From Mesorhizobium xinjiangense (lineage in GTDB: Bacteria; Pseudomonadota; Alphaproteobacteria; Rhizobiales; Rhizobiaceae): a stretch of 64,000 nucleotides of DNA. Location of the stretch: NCBI RefSeq assembly GCF_009749525.1, contig NZ_WOAC01000023.1, positions 17,022 through 81,021 of the forward strand, read 5' to 3'. The translations under genes were made by a program, and so were the position numbers. The number at the start of each line of letters is the position of its first letter. The stretch's first letter is position 1. Below are positions 22,676 to 32,264 of the stretch, one piece after another. The notes beneath the pieces were generated by a model, which searched no databases, had not been told where the DNA came from, and was given only the letters and a program-made list of their open reading frames with translations.

Positions 22676-23026
22676 TCAGATGGAAAAGCTGGTGCCGCAG
22701 CCGCAGGAGGCGACGGCGTTGGGGTTCCTGATCTGGAAGGACTGGCCCATCAGGTCGTCGACGAAATCGATCACCGAGCCGCCCATATAGACAAGCGAGA
22801 TGTCGTCGATCAGCACCGTGGCGCCGTTCTTCTCGAACGCCGTGTCGTCTTCGCTGCGCTCGTCCACCAGATCGAACTTGTAGGAAAAGCCCGAGCAGCC
22901 GCCGCCCTCGACCGACACGCGCAGCGCCGTCTTGTCGGGTTCGCCCGCAATGATCCTGGCGATCTGGTTGGCAGCCGCGTCGGTTACCTCAACGCCCTTC
23001 ATGGAAATCTTCGCATCAGCGCCCAT
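22676..23026 (-). CDS. erpA: Iron-sulfur cluster insertion protein ErpA (A-type carrier)
   Basis: A-type carrier that delivers Fe-S clusters to apoproteins. The 116-residue product has the three ligand cysteines of the HesB/IscA fold: C44 in GGGCSGFSY and C108/C110 in the C-terminal SCGCGTSFSI. The start at 23026 is chosen because AAGGTGA lies six bases upstream; a start seven codons earlier is open but lacks such a site. It is divergent from dgt with a very short intergenic region. That pairing is conserved across Rhizobiales. Confidence 0.93.
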   Translation of the reverse strand: MGADAKISMKGVEVTDAAANQIARIIAGEPDKTALRVSVEGGGCSGFSYKFDLVDERSEDDTAFEKNGATVLIDDISLVYMGGSVIDFVDDLMGQSFQIRNPNAVASCGCGTSFSI

Positions 23027-23094
23027 GGCGTCACCTTGCATTCGCATTCCACCAATAGGTATGAAGCGGTTTGATGCAAGTCAACCGGTGGGTT

Positions 23095-24318
23095 ATGGCG
23101 AAAGAGCGCGAAGGGTTGGGCGACATCGGCTTCGGCTACCGGCCGCGCGCCGTTTACGCCTGCGATCCGGCCCGATCGCGCGGACGGCTGGCTGCGGAGC
23201 CCGAAAGCCCGACCCGCACGCCCTTCCAGCGCGACCGCGACCGCATCATTCATTCCACCGCATTCCGCCGCCTGAAGCACAAGACGCAGGTCTTCGTGGC
23301 GCATGAGGGCGATCACTATCGCACGCGGCTCACCCACACGATCGAGGTTTCGCAGATCGCCCGGGCCCTGGCGCGTTCTCTCCATCTCGACGAGGACCTG
23401 GCCGAAGCGATCGCCCTCGTTCACGACTTCGGCCATACGCCCTTCGGCCACACGGGCGAGGAGGCGCTCAACGAGAAGATGGCGCAAGCCGGCGGATTCG
23501 AGCACAACGCCCAGTCGCTGCGCATCGTCACCAGCCTGGAGCGCCGCTATGCCGAATTCGACGGGCTGAACCTGTGCTGGGAAACGCTGGAGGGGCTGGT
23601 CAAGCACAATGGGCCGCTGGTCGATGGGCGGGGCAGGGGTCTCAAGGGGCCGGTGCCAGATGCCATCCTGGAGTTCGATGCCCGCTTCCCGATCGATCTT
23701 GCCTCCCATGCCTCGCTGGAGGCGCAGGCCGCGGCCATTGCCGACGATATCGCCTATGACACGCACGACATCGACGACGGCCTGAGATCCGGGTTGCTGA
23801 CGCTCGAAATGCTGCAGGATGTGCCGTTTTCGGCCGCGATATTGGGCGAGGTGCGCGAGCGCTATCCCGGCCTCGACCCCGTGCGCACCGGCCACGAACT
23901 CATGCGGCGCCAGATCACCCTTATGGTCGAGGATGTCATTTCTACCGCCCGGCAGGAACTGAACGCATTGAAGCCGCAGGGCCCCGACGATGTCAGGGCG
24001 GCGGGCCGGACGATCATCCGTTTCGGTGATCAAATGGCGGGCCAGGAGAAGGTCCTGAAGAGCTTTCTTTTCAGTAACATGTATCGCCATCCTGATGTGA
24101 TGGCCAAGCGGGCCCATGCCGAAACCATCGTCAAGGAACTGTTTGACGCCTATCTCGACGACCCGCGCGCCATGCCGCGGGACTGGCGTGACCTGCCGGC
24201 CGACGCCGCGCGGGCCGAGCGCATGCGCCATGTGGCCGATTTTCTGGCCGGAATGACCGACAATTTCGCCATAGACGAGCATCGCCGTCTGTTTGACCAT
24301 ACGCCGGATATGGGGTAG
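23095..24318 (+). CDS. dgt: Deoxyguanosinetriphosphate triphosphohydrolase-like protein
   Basis: HD-domain dNTPase that hydrolyses dNTPs to deoxynucleoside and tripolyphosphate; in alphaproteobacteria this type-2 form is usually annotated dGTPase-like. The metal-binding HD motif is in [15 protein letters not shown], with the upstream His in [15 protein letters not shown] and the family entry [25 protein letters not shown] 23095 (MAKEREG) is preferred; TTG 23071 and ATG 23074 are alternatives that would extend it by seven or eight residues. The argS start follows about 50 bases downstream, so an operon is likely. Confidence 0.93.
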   Translation: MAKEREGLGDIGFGYRPRAVYACDPARSRGRLAAEPESPTRTPFQRDRDRIIHSTAFRRLKHKTQVFVAHEGDHYRTRLTHTIEVSQIARALARSLHLDEDLAEAIALVHDFGHTPFGHTGEEALNEKMAQAGGFEHNAQSLRIVTSLERRYAEFDGLNLCWETLEGLVKHNGPLVDGRGRGLKGPVPDAILEFDARFPIDLASHASLEAQAAAIADDIAYDTHDIDDGLRSGLLTLEMLQDVPFSAAILGEVRERYPGLDPVRTGHELMRRQITLMVEDVISTARQELNALKPQGPDDVRAAGRTIIRFGDQMAGQEKVLKSFLFSNMYRHPDVMAKRAHAETIVKELFDAYLDDPRAMPRDWRDLPADAARAERMRHVADFLAGMTDNFAIDEHRRLFDHTPDMG

Positions 24319-24366
24319 GCGGTGGCGCGCCCCCTGGGGCGGCCTCTCCAATCCGGAAGACGACTG

Positions 24367-26124
24367 ATGAATATTTTCGCCGATTTTCACGAGCGGATCA
24401 AAAACGCAATCCTTTCGCTCGGCCTGGAGGCTTCGGACGGGAGAGCTCTCGATTTCACGCGCATGACGGTCGAGCCGCCGCGCGATTCCAGCCATGGCGA
24501 CCTGGCCACCAATGCCGCGATGGTCCTGGCCAAGGCCGCAGGGCAGAATCCGCGGGCGCTCGCCGAGCAGATCGCGGAGAAGCTGCGTGGCGAACCCGAT
24601 GTGGCCGATGTGACGATTGCCGGCCCCGGTTTCGTCAATCTCACGCTCGATCACGGATTTTGGCAGGCGCAGCTGCGCGACATGCTGGCGGCGGGAACCG
24701 ACTACGGGCGCTCGACGATCGGCAAGGGGCTCAGCGTCAATGTCGAATATGTCTCGGCCAACCCGACCGGGCCGATGCATGTCGGCCATTGCCGCGGCGC
24801 CGTGGTGGGCGACACGCTGGCCAATCTGCTGGCTTTCACCGGCCACCAGGTGACGCGCGAATATTACATCAACGATGCCGGCGCGCAGATCGACGTCCTG
24901 GCCCGCTCGGTGATGCTGCGCTATCGCGAAGCGCTCGGTGAGAATATCGGCGAAATCCCGCCCGGCCTTTATCCGGGCGAATATCTGATCCCGGTCGCGC
25001 AGTCATTGCTCGGGGAATACGGCTCCGGCTTGCTCGGCATGGCCGAGGACAAGGCGCTGGAGATCGTCAAGGATCGGACGATCGAGGCGATGATGAAGCT
25101 GATCCGCGAGGATCTGGCGGCGCTCAACGTTCATCACGACGTGTTCTTTTCCGAGCGCTCCCTTCACGCCGGCAATGGCGGCACGATCCGTTCGGCGATC
25201 AACGACCTGACGCTGAACGGGCATGTCTACAAGGGCAAGCTGCCGCCGCCCAAGGGCCAGAAGCCCGAGGACTGGGAGGATCGCGAGCAGACGCTGTTCC
25301 GCTCCACCGCGGTCGGAGACGACATCGATCGTCCGCTCATGAAGTCGGACGGTAGCTTTACCTATTTCGCCGCCGATGTGGCCTATATGAAGGACAAGAT
25401 CGGACGCGGCTTCGATCACCTGATCTATGTGCTGGGCGCCGACCATAGCGGCTATGTCAAGCGGCTGCAGGCGCTCGCCAGGGCGCTTGCCGGCGAGAAG
25501 GTGGAGCTCACCGTGCTTCTGTGCCAGTTGGTCAAGCTGTTTAGGGACGGCGAGCCGGTGCGCATGTCGAAACGATCCGGCGATTTTGTCACATTGCGCG
25601 AGGTGGTCGACGAGGTGGGGCGCGACCCGATCCGCTTCATGATGCTTTATCGCAAGAACGACGCGCCGCTGGATTTCGACTTTGCCCGGGTGACCGAACA
25701 GTCGAAGGACAATCCCGTCTTTTACGTCCAGTATGCGTCCGCGCGCACGCATTCGGTGTTCCGGCAGGCAGCCGAGCAGTTCGGCGAGGGCTCGTTCGAC
25801 CGCGCTTCGCTGGCGGCAGCAGCCGAAAAGCTGACCGACGACGCCGAGATTGCCCTGGTCAAGAAGCTTGCCGAGTATCCGCGCATGATAGAAGCGGCGG
25901 CACTTGCGCTCGAGCCGCACAGGATCGCATTTTACCTTTATGATCTTGCCAGCGCCTTCCATGCATTGTGGAACCGTGGCACCGATAATCCGGACTTACG
26001 TTTTCTTAAGGTTAATGATCGAGAATTGACATATGCCAGACTCGGGCTGGTGCAAGGTGTTTCCGACGTCGTGACGTCAGGCCTAGCGCTCTTGGGTGCC
26101 GATGCGCCGAAGGAGATGCGCTAA
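24367..26124 (+). CDS. argS: Arginyl-tRNA synthetase
   Basis: Class I synthetase for tRNA-Arg, 585 residues. The HIGH-type motif occurs in [15 protein letters not shown] and the degenerate KMSKS loop in [12 protein letters not shown], as is typical for ArgRS. The DALR anticodon-binding domain closes the protein with [23 protein letters not shown] 24367 gives [11 protein letters not shown], the family N-terminus, and is preceded by GGAAGA. It belongs to the conserved dgt-argS-SPOR-nagZ-scpAB block. Confidence 0.97.
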   Translation: MNIFADFHERIKNAILSLGLEASDGRALDFTRMTVEPPRDSSHGDLATNAAMVLAKAAGQNPRALAEQIAEKLRGEPDVADVTIAGPGFVNLTLDHGFWQAQLRDMLAAGTDYGRSTIGKGLSVNVEYVSANPTGPMHVGHCRGAVVGDTLANLLAFTGHQVTREYYINDAGAQIDVLARSVMLRYREALGENIGEIPPGLYPGEYLIPVAQSLLGEYGSGLLGMAEDKALEIVKDRTIEAMMKLIREDLAALNVHHDVFFSERSLHAGNGGTIRSAINDLTLNGHVYKGKLPPPKGQKPEDWEDREQTLFRSTAVGDDIDRPLMKSDGSFTYFAADVAYMKDKIGRGFDHLIYVLGADHSGYVKRLQALARALAGEKVELTVLLCQLVKLFRDGEPVRMSKRSGDFVTLREVVDEVGRDPIRFMMLYRKNDAPLDFDFARVTEQSKDNPVFYVQYASARTHSVFRQAAEQFGEGSFDRASLAAAAEKLTDDAEIALVKKLAEYPRMIEAAALALEPHRIAFYLYDLASAFHALWNRGTDNPDLRFLKVNDRELTYARLGLVQGVSDVVTSGLALLGADAPKEMR

Positions 26125-26229
26125 GGTTCGCGGAAAGTAACTGTCACCTTTTGCCCACAATGCGCTGGTAGTGGCCAAACTTTCGCGGCGTCGCCGGCGC
26201 CCCGACCGAGTGTGAGTGCGGGAAGAAGC

Positions 26230-29200
26230 ATGGCAGATCATGGTCAGCTCAAAGTAAAGCAGGACATCGATTCAGTGGACGACGATCCGCTGGCCGAACT
26301 GACGCGGATCATGGGCCTGGCGCCCGATGGCAAGACTGAAGATCAGCAATTCGACGATTTCGGTATCGATCTCGAACAAGAGTTGCTTGGTGCATTTGAT
26401 GCCGAGGCGCCGTCGGATGCGGCCGCGCCCGATCAGTCTGCGCTTGCCGAGCCGTCCATCCCCGCCGCGAGTCCCGAAGAAATTGATCAGTCTGGCAGCG
26501 AGGTCCATGCCGATCCGCTCGATCAGGCGATGGAAGCCGAGTTTTCCAGCATGCTGGAGGACGAACTGGCATCCGACGGACTGGTGTCAGAACCTTCAAT
26601 CGGGCAGCCGACGGTCGATGAGGCGACATCTGCGGCCGGCGCGGCGCCGACCGACGTGACGGCTTTCGATGCTGCCCAGCCTCACGAAGATGCGGTAGCG
26701 CCTGAAGACAGTCCCGCGCTGCAGGCCGACGAAGAATTCCTCGATCTGGATCTCGACTTCGATGCGGGTCTGGAAGGAAGGCAAGCCGAGCCGCATCAGG
26801 CGGATGTGGCGGCAGAGGCGGAGCCGGCCTGGCAGGCGAACGCACAGCTTGAGACGGGCGAGGCGGCGCAAGCCGCGAGCGCTGCGGAGAGCCCGGAGGC
26901 AATGCCCGCGCCGAGCCTCGAGGACGAGCTTGCGGCGTTGCTTGGCGGCAATCTGGCAGGCCCTCCCGTTTCCGATCAGGAGACATCGGCGAATGCCGGG
27001 TTCGACGAGCAGCCTGCTGCGGCTGAGGCGTTGGCGTCCGAGGACCGTGTGGCAGGCGAGGCCGAGGATGCGCTGTCGGCGTCGCATCACACGCCGAACG
27101 AAGTGTTTGGTGCCGAATCGGCCGATACCTGGCCCGATACCTGGAATGGCGACAGTGTCGCTGATCCGCTTCAGACGGCGCCGCCGGAGTTGTCCGGCGA
27201 GGACGCCTTGTATCGCGGCGTTGAATCGACCGATCCCGTCGACCATGCCGCTTCTTTCCCGGCCGACGAGCCGGCAGCCGAACTCGAACTGGTAGATCAA
27301 GCGGCGTTGAATGAGCCGCATGTCGAGGCCGAGCCGCAATCGGCGCAGGATCCGTTCGCCGAATTGGCAGCCATGGCCGAGGCGACCGCCTCGCGTGCAT
27401 CGATCGGTTATGGAAGCTTGACACGCAGGCTCAGGGAAGAAGCGCGTGAGCCGGCGCCGGACGATCTGGAAAACGGCTCCGTGGCGAGTGACGAGGAACA
27501 CGAGCCGGACGCACTCGACGTCATGCTGGGCCAGCAACCGGATTATGATGGCGCCCACCGTCGCCCAGCGTCCGAGGAGGCCGGGGCTGCGTCACTCGAC
27601 GCACAGGACTGGTCCAGTGCGGGCGATCCGTTGCCGCAGCCGATGGCCGAGGCGGAAGTCTCTCTGCCCGATACGTCGGATGGCGATCGGCAGCCCGGCT
27701 TCGGCGATATGGGTGATCCCGGCGAGCCGGTGCAAACGAACCGGGACGAGCCGGCCACATTCGACACTCGGCTGGACCAGCAGTCTTCTGCATTCGATGA
27801 CGCTCACCTTCGTACGGAGCCTGGGGAAGCCCCGGCTGGTGCTCACTACGAGCAGAGCTGGCCGGATGCGGGCGATCCCTTCCATCAGCCGGCCGCAGAA
27901 GCCGCGGCGTTTGCGCCGAATGCGTTGCACACCGACAGGCAATCCGCGGCCGAGGCTATCGGTGAGCCCGGCCGCGCCGAGCAGCCAACCTGGGATGACT
28001 ACGGTCCGGATCTGGAGACCGTCGAGATACCGGAAGGTCGGGTCGAACTGACGGATGAACTCGATCTGCCGGATATCGGCTTGCCGGACGAGTCGCCGCC
28101 GCCGGCCACCGACGACGAACTTGAACTGCAGCTTGCCTCGATCTTCGACGATCCGCAGGCCTTGAAGCCCGCTTCCATGGGAGCCGGTGTGCCGCGCGAG
28201 GAAGCGCGCGGCATCGAGGTTGCGGCAGCGGCGCATGCCGGCGCTCCGATCGACGCCGACGCGGCCGCCGCAATGGCCCGCACGGAGCAGGCTGGCGCCC
28301 ATGCCGGTCTCGACGCTGGCGATGACTGGCTGGCGGCGGACCTGGATGATTTTTCGGTCAGCCCCTCAGACCTTGAGGATTCCGCTCCTCAGCCATCCGT
28401 TGCCGCAATGGACCCGGCTCGCCAGGAGACCGGTCATCGCCGCGGCCTGATCGTTGCGGGGCTCGTGGCTGGTGTCGCCATTGTCGGCGGGATCGCGGCA
28501 TATGCCTTCTCCTCGGGTGGCGGCGGCTCCGATGGCGCGCCCGTTCTGGTCAAGGCCGATCCCGATCCCGTCAAGGTACGGCCGGAGCAGCCGGGTGGCG
28601 TGACGGTGCCGAACCAGGACAAGATCGTCTATGAACGCGTGGCGGGCGGCACCCAGGACGCTCCGACGCAGGAAAGGCTCGTGGCGAGCAGCGAGGAACC
28701 CGTTGATCTGTCTGCGCGTGGTTCGAACCAGGCGGGCGAGCCGGCAGCTACGGCGCCGCAGATGAGCGAAAGCGGCAAGTCGGAGGCGCGCATCCTGCCG
28801 GATGATACGCCGCCTACGCCCGTCAATGCCGATGAGGTGGCGGCTGTGGCGCCGCGCGTCGTCCGCACCATGGTGGTCAAGCCGGACGGCACGCTTGTTC
28901 CGCGCGAGGAACCGGCGGCGCCAACGCCGGCTCCGCAGTCGGCCGCACAGGCCATGACGACAGACGACGCCGCTGCTGCACCGTCAGCGTCCGATACCGG
29001 ATCGCTTTCCAACCAGGCGAATGCAGCCTCGGTTGACGGCTCATCAGCCGGCGACCAAACGGCCGGCACATTGTCTGGATCCGAAAATGCAGCCGACGGT
29101 CAGCAGAATGCGGCCAATGGCGATCCCGCAACGCCGGATTCGGTCCCGGTCGTCCCGTCCCGCCCGTCCGAACAGCCGGTCGATATTGTCGGTGAGAGTG

Positions 29201-29466
29201 TACAGGTTGCCGCTACAGACCCGAGCGAATGGTCGATGCAGATCGCTTCGCAGCCAACGGCAGAGGGCGCGCAGGCTTCCTACGCCAACCTTTCGCAGCG
29301 CTATGCCAGCGTCCTGAACGGCCGTGGTGTCAACATCGTCAAGGCCGAGATCGAGGGCAAGGGCACCTATTACCGCGTGCGCATTCCTGCTCAGTCGCGC
29401 GACGCGGCGATCGACCTTTGCGAGCGTTACAAGGGCGCTGGCGGCAACTGCTTCGTGGCACGCTGA
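26230..29466 (+). CDS. SPOR domain protein with giant acidic N-terminal region
   Basis: A 1078-residue single-pass membrane protein. Residues 1 to about 735 are an acidic, Ala/Glu/Asp/Pro-rich low-complexity region predicted to stay in the cytoplasm. One transmembrane helix follows (GLIVAGLVAGVAIVGGIAAYAF, about 739-762), then a periplasmic Pro/Ala/Thr-rich linker and a C-terminal SPOR domain (about 998-1077, WSMQIASQPTAEGA to CFVAR). SPOR domains bind peptidoglycan lacking stem peptides and target proteins to division sites. The start at 26230 is preceded by GGGAAGAAG. An intrinsic terminator follows, so nagZ needs its own promoter or read-through. Confidence 0.88.
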   Translation: MADHGQLKVKQDIDSVDDDPLAELTRIMGLAPDGKTEDQQFDDFGIDLEQELLGAFDAEAPSDAAAPDQSALAEPSIPAASPEEIDQSGSEVHADPLDQAMEAEFSSMLEDELASDGLVSEPSIGQPTVDEATSAAGAAPTDVTAFDAAQPHEDAVAPEDSPALQADEEFLDLDLDFDAGLEGRQAEPHQADVAAEAEPAWQANAQLETGEAAQAASAAESPEAMPAPSLEDELAALLGGNLAGPPVSDQETSANAGFDEQPAAAEALASEDRVAGEAEDALSASHHTPNEVFGAESADTWPDTWNGDSVADPLQTAPPELSGEDALYRGVESTDPVDHAASFPADEPAAELELVDQAALNEPHVEAEPQSAQDPFAELAAMAEATASRASIGYGSLTRRLREEAREPAPDDLENGSVASDEEHEPDALDVMLGQQPDYDGAHRRPASEEAGAASLDAQDWSSAGDPLPQPMAEAEVSLPDTSDGDRQPGFGDMGDPGEPVQTNRDEPATFDTRLDQQSSAFDDAHLRTEPGEAPAGAHYEQSWPDAGDPFHQPAAEAAAFAPNALHTDRQSAAEAIGEPGRAEQPTWDDYGPDLETVEIPEGRVELTDELDLPDIGLPDESPPPATDDELELQLASIFDDPQALKPASMGAGVPREEARGIEVAAAAHAGAPIDADAAAAMARTEQAGAHAGLDAGDDWLAADLDDFSVSPSDLEDSAPQPSVAAMDPARQETGHRRGLIVAGLVAGVAIVGGIAAYAFSSGGGGSDGAPVLVKADPDPVKVRPEQPGGVTVPNQDKIVYERVAGGTQDAPTQERLVASSEEPVDLSARGSNQAGEPAATAPQMSESGKSEARILPDDTPPTPVNADEVAAVAPRVVRTMVVKPDGTLVPREEPAAPTPAPQSAAQAMTTDDAAAAPSASDTGSLSNQANAASVDGSSAGDQTAGTLSGSENAADGQQNAANGDPATPDSVPVVPSRPSEQPVDIVGESVQVAATDPSEWSMQIASQPTAEGAQASYANLSQRYASVLNGRGVNIVKAEIEGKGTYYRVRIPAQSRDAAIDLCERYKGAGGNCFVAR

Positions 29467-29494
29467 CGGTTCAGTTATGGGCTGAAATGGATCT

Positions 29495-29525
29495 GGCCGC
29501 CCGCGAGGGCGGCCTTTTCATTTTT
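29495..29525 (+). terminator. Intrinsic terminator after SPOR protein gene
   Basis: Perfect eight-base stem GGCCGCCC/GGGCGGCC with a GCGA tetraloop followed by TTTTCATTTTT, 28 bases after the stop codon. Confidence 0.92.
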
Positions 29526-29569
29526 GAACGCACGTGCAGATGCCGCGTCGAGGCGGTATTGTGCATGAT

Positions 29570-30595
29570 ATGAGCGAATCACTTTCCAAGGCGATGATCC
29601 TCGGTTGCGCGGGCACGGAACTGAGGCCCGACGAGCGCGCCTTCTTTTGCGACGAGCGGCCCTGGGGCTTCATCCTGTTTGCCAGGAATGTCGGCGATGC
29701 CGGGCAACTCGGCAGCCTCGTTGCATCTATGCGCGATTGCGTCGGCCGGCCCGATGCGCCGGTGTTCGTCGATCAGGAGGGCGGCCGCGTGCAGCGATTG
29801 CGCCCGCCCTTGGCGCCCGACTATCCGCCGGCCGCGGCGCCTGGGGCGGTCTTCGCCCGGGATCGTGCGGTCGGACTGCGGGCCGCCTGGCTGATGTCGC
29901 GTCTGATGGCTTTCGATCTTGCGCGCGTCGGCATATCGGCCAATTGTCTGCCGGTGCTCGATGTTCCTGTCGAAGGAGCGCATGACGTGATCGGGGCGCG
30001 GGCCTATGGGCATGCTCCCGAAACGGTGGCCGCCATTGGCCGCGCGGCGGCCGACGGGCTTCTCGCTGGTGGCATGATGCCGGTTGCCAAGCATATGCCG
30101 GGACACGGCAGGGCCTTTGCCGACAGTCATCTGTCGCTGCCCGTCGTCGACGCTCCGCTCGAGGCATTGCGGGAGCGCGACTTCCTGCCCTTCCAGCGCT
30201 TGAATGATCTTCCTGCGGCCATGACGGCGCATATCGTCTTTTCGGCCGTCGATGCGCAGCGGCCGGCCACGACGTCGCCGACCGTCGTCAACGACATCAT
30301 CCGCGGCGAGATCGGCTTTGACGGGCTTTTGCTCAGCGACGATGTCTCGATGAAGGCGCTTTCTGGGGATTTCTCCGAGAAGGCGCGCGCAATCCTTGCG
30401 GCGGGCTGCGATGTGGTCCTTCACTGCAATGGCGTGATGGAGGAGATGAGGGCCGTTGCCTTGGAAGTGCCGGAACTGGCTGGCAAGGGACTTGAGCGGG
30501 CGCAAGCGGCGCTGGCAGCCGTCGGCCCGGCGGATGATGCGGATGAGAGCGCCTTGCGCGCCGAATTCGCCCAATTGTTCGAGAGCGTTGCATAG
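29570..30595 (+). CDS. nagZ: Beta-N-acetylhexosaminidase NagZ
   Basis: Cytoplasmic glycoside hydrolase family 3 enzyme of peptidoglycan recycling that removes GlcNAc from anhydro-muropeptides. The 341 residues carry DQEGGRVQRL near residue 68, the family signature KHMPGHG near 174-180 with the following DSH dyad, and LLSDDVSMKAL with the nucleophile Asp. ATG 29570 gives MSESLSKAMILG; the Shine-Dalgarno is weak and a GTG at 29534 is an alternative. It lies about 30 bases before scpA. In some bacteria NagZ activity sets AmpC induction, but no ampC-like gene is nearby. Confidence 0.95.
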   Translation: MSESLSKAMILGCAGTELRPDERAFFCDERPWGFILFARNVGDAGQLGSLVASMRDCVGRPDAPVFVDQEGGRVQRLRPPLAPDYPPAAAPGAVFARDRAVGLRAAWLMSRLMAFDLARVGISANCLPVLDVPVEGAHDVIGARAYGHAPETVAAIGRAAADGLLAGGMMPVAKHMPGHGRAFADSHLSLPVVDAPLEALRERDFLPFQRLNDLPAAMTAHIVFSAVDAQRPATTSPTVVNDIIRGEIGFDGLLLSDDVSMKALSGDFSEKARAILAAGCDVVLHCNGVMEEMRAVALEVPELAGKGLERAQAALAAVGPADDADESALRAEFAQLFESVA

Positions 30596-30625
30596 AAGCG
30601 GTTCAGGATTGGGAACAAGTCGAAA

Positions 30626-31471
30626 TTGAGCGGCGCGAGCACGAAACCGAACGACACGGAAACGCCGATGGAGCGGCTGTGGGCGGAGCGCGAAGAGGCG
30701 CAGGACCCCACGCGGCCGGCGCTCGTCGTCGACGTGTCGGGTTTTGAAGGCCCGCTGGACCTGCTTTTGCATCTGGCCCGCAATCAGAAGGTCGACCTCG
30801 CGCGCATCTCCGTCCTGGCCCTGGCCGAGCAATATCTGCGTTTTGTCGAGGAAGCCCAGCGGTTGCGGCTGGAGATCGCCGCCGACTATCTGGTCATGGC
30901 GGCGTGGCTGGCCTACCTCAAATCGAAGCTGCTGATTCCCAAGCAGGAGAGCGAGGAGGGCGAGAGCGGCGAGGAGATGGCCGCCATCCTGCAGTTCCGC
31001 CTCAAGCGGCTGGAGGCCATGCGCGATGCCGCCGCCCGGTTGGTCAACCGCAACCGGCTCGGGCGCGATGTCATGGCCCGCGGCATGCCCGAGGCCGTCG
31101 TTCTGGAACGCCGGACCGAATATTCCGCCACGCTCTATGATCTCCTGACGGCATATGCCGCGCAGCGCCAGCGTCAGGCGGTCAGCAATGTTCGCATTGC
31201 CAAGCGCAATGTCTGGTCGCTGCAGGACGCACGCGCCATACTGACCCGGCTGGTCGGTCAGATGAAGGATTGGACGGCGCTCGACCAGTTTCTGATCACC
31301 TATCTGACCGGGCCGGAAGAACGTGCCACCGCGATCGCGAGCTCCTTTGCCGCGTCGCTCGAAATGGTGCGCGAAGGTGCACTCGAGGTTCGCCAGAGCG
31401 GGCCCTTCGAGCCTCTTTTCATGCGCGCCCGGCCGAAGGACCGCGAAACCCGAGAGGCAGCCAATGTCTGA
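30626..31471 (+). CDS. scpA: Segregation and condensation protein A
   Basis: Kleisin subunit that bridges SMC heads in the bacterial condensin complex. The N-terminal SMC-binding region reads GFEGPLDLLLHLARNQKVDL and continues ISVLALAEQYLRFVEEA; the C-terminal winged-helix region includes LDQFLITYLTG. The start is uncertain: TTG 30626 gives 281 residues and ATG 30668 (MERLWAERE) gives 267; neither has a strong Shine-Dalgarno. It overlaps scpB by eight bases, which indicates translational coupling of the two condensin partners. Confidence 0.94.
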   Translation: MSGASTKPNDTETPMERLWAEREEAQDPTRPALVVDVSGFEGPLDLLLHLARNQKVDLARISVLALAEQYLRFVEEAQRLRLEIAADYLVMAAWLAYLKSKLLIPKQESEEGESGEEMAAILQFRLKRLEAMRDAAARLVNRNRLGRDVMARGMPEAVVLERRTEYSATLYDLLTAYAAQRQRQAVSNVRIAKRNVWSLQDARAILTRLVGQMKDWTALDQFLITYLTGPEERATAIASSFAASLEMVREGALEVRQSGPFEPLFMRARPKDRETREAANV

Positions 31472-32210
31472 GAACGGCAATCTGGCCATGGTCGACTATG
31501 ACGACGAAGAGGCGGGCCTTGCCGGCTCGACGGCGCCCGAGAACCCGGCCGAGCGTCTGCATCTGGCCGAAACCGTGCGCATGGCGGAGGCGATCGTCTT
31601 TGCATCCGCCGAGCCGGTGACCGACAAGGCCCTAGAGATGCGGCTTCCCGAAGGGGTCGACGTGCCGGCGGTGATGGACGAGTTGCAGCGGCAATATGAA
31701 AAGCGCGGCGTCAACCTGGTCCGCATCGCCGATGCCTGGGCATTTAGGACGGCCGGAGACTTGTCGTTTCTCATGAGCCGCGACGCGGTGCAGCAGAAGA
31801 AGCTGTCGCGCGCCGCGCTCGAAGTCCTGGCCATCATTGCCTATCACCAGCCCGTCACCCGCGCCGAAATCGAGGAAGTGCGCGGCGTCGAGACCTCCAA
31901 GGGCACGCTCGACACGCTTTTGGAGAGCGGCTGGGTGCGCATGCGCGGGCGCCGGCGCACGCCCGGCCGGCCGATCACATACGGCACCACCACCGCGTTT
32001 CTCGACCATTTCGGCCTGGCCGAATTGCGCGATCTTCCGGGTATGGAAGAGCTCAAGGGCGCGGGGCTGTTGTCGGCGCGCATGCCGTCCAATTTTGCCG
32101 TGCCCATGCCGCCGGCCGATCCCGATGAACTGACCGAGGACGAAGACCCGCTGACCGACCTCGATCTCGAGGACCTCGGCCTGTTGACACCGCGCGGCGG
32201 GGATGATTGA
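31464..32210 (+). CDS. scpB: Segregation and condensation protein B
   Basis: Winged-helix partner of ScpA in the SMC-ScpAB condensin. The 248-residue product includes AEAIVFASAEPVTDKAL at the start of the first winged helix and the hallmark LAIIAYHQPVTRAEIEEVRG in the second. The C-terminal tail is acidic. ATG 31464 lies inside scpA, with GAGAGG upstream within the scpA coding sequence. A GC hairpin follows the stop. Confidence 0.95.
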   Translation: MSENGNLAMVDYDDEEAGLAGSTAPENPAERLHLAETVRMAEAIVFASAEPVTDKALEMRLPEGVDVPAVMDELQRQYEKRGVNLVRIADAWAFRTAGDLSFLMSRDAVQQKKLSRAALEVLAIIAYHQPVTRAEIEEVRGVETSKGTLDTLLESGWVRMRGRRRTPGRPITYGTTTAFLDHFGLAELRDLPGMEELKGAGLLSARMPSNFAVPMPPADPDELTEDEDPLTDLDLEDLGLLTPRGGDD

Positions 32211-32223
32211 CCGAATTCCAGCG

Positions 32224-32241
32224 GCGGCCTTGCGAGGCCGC
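32224..32241 (+). terminator. Short hairpin after scpB
   Basis: Seven-base stem GCGGCCT/AGGCCGC with a four-base loop, 13 bases after the scpB stop. There is no T-tract, so it is a weak terminator candidate between scpB and the ABC ATPase gene. Confidence 0.35.
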
Positions 32242-32264
32242 AATTCCTCGCGGCGCTGGTAGGC

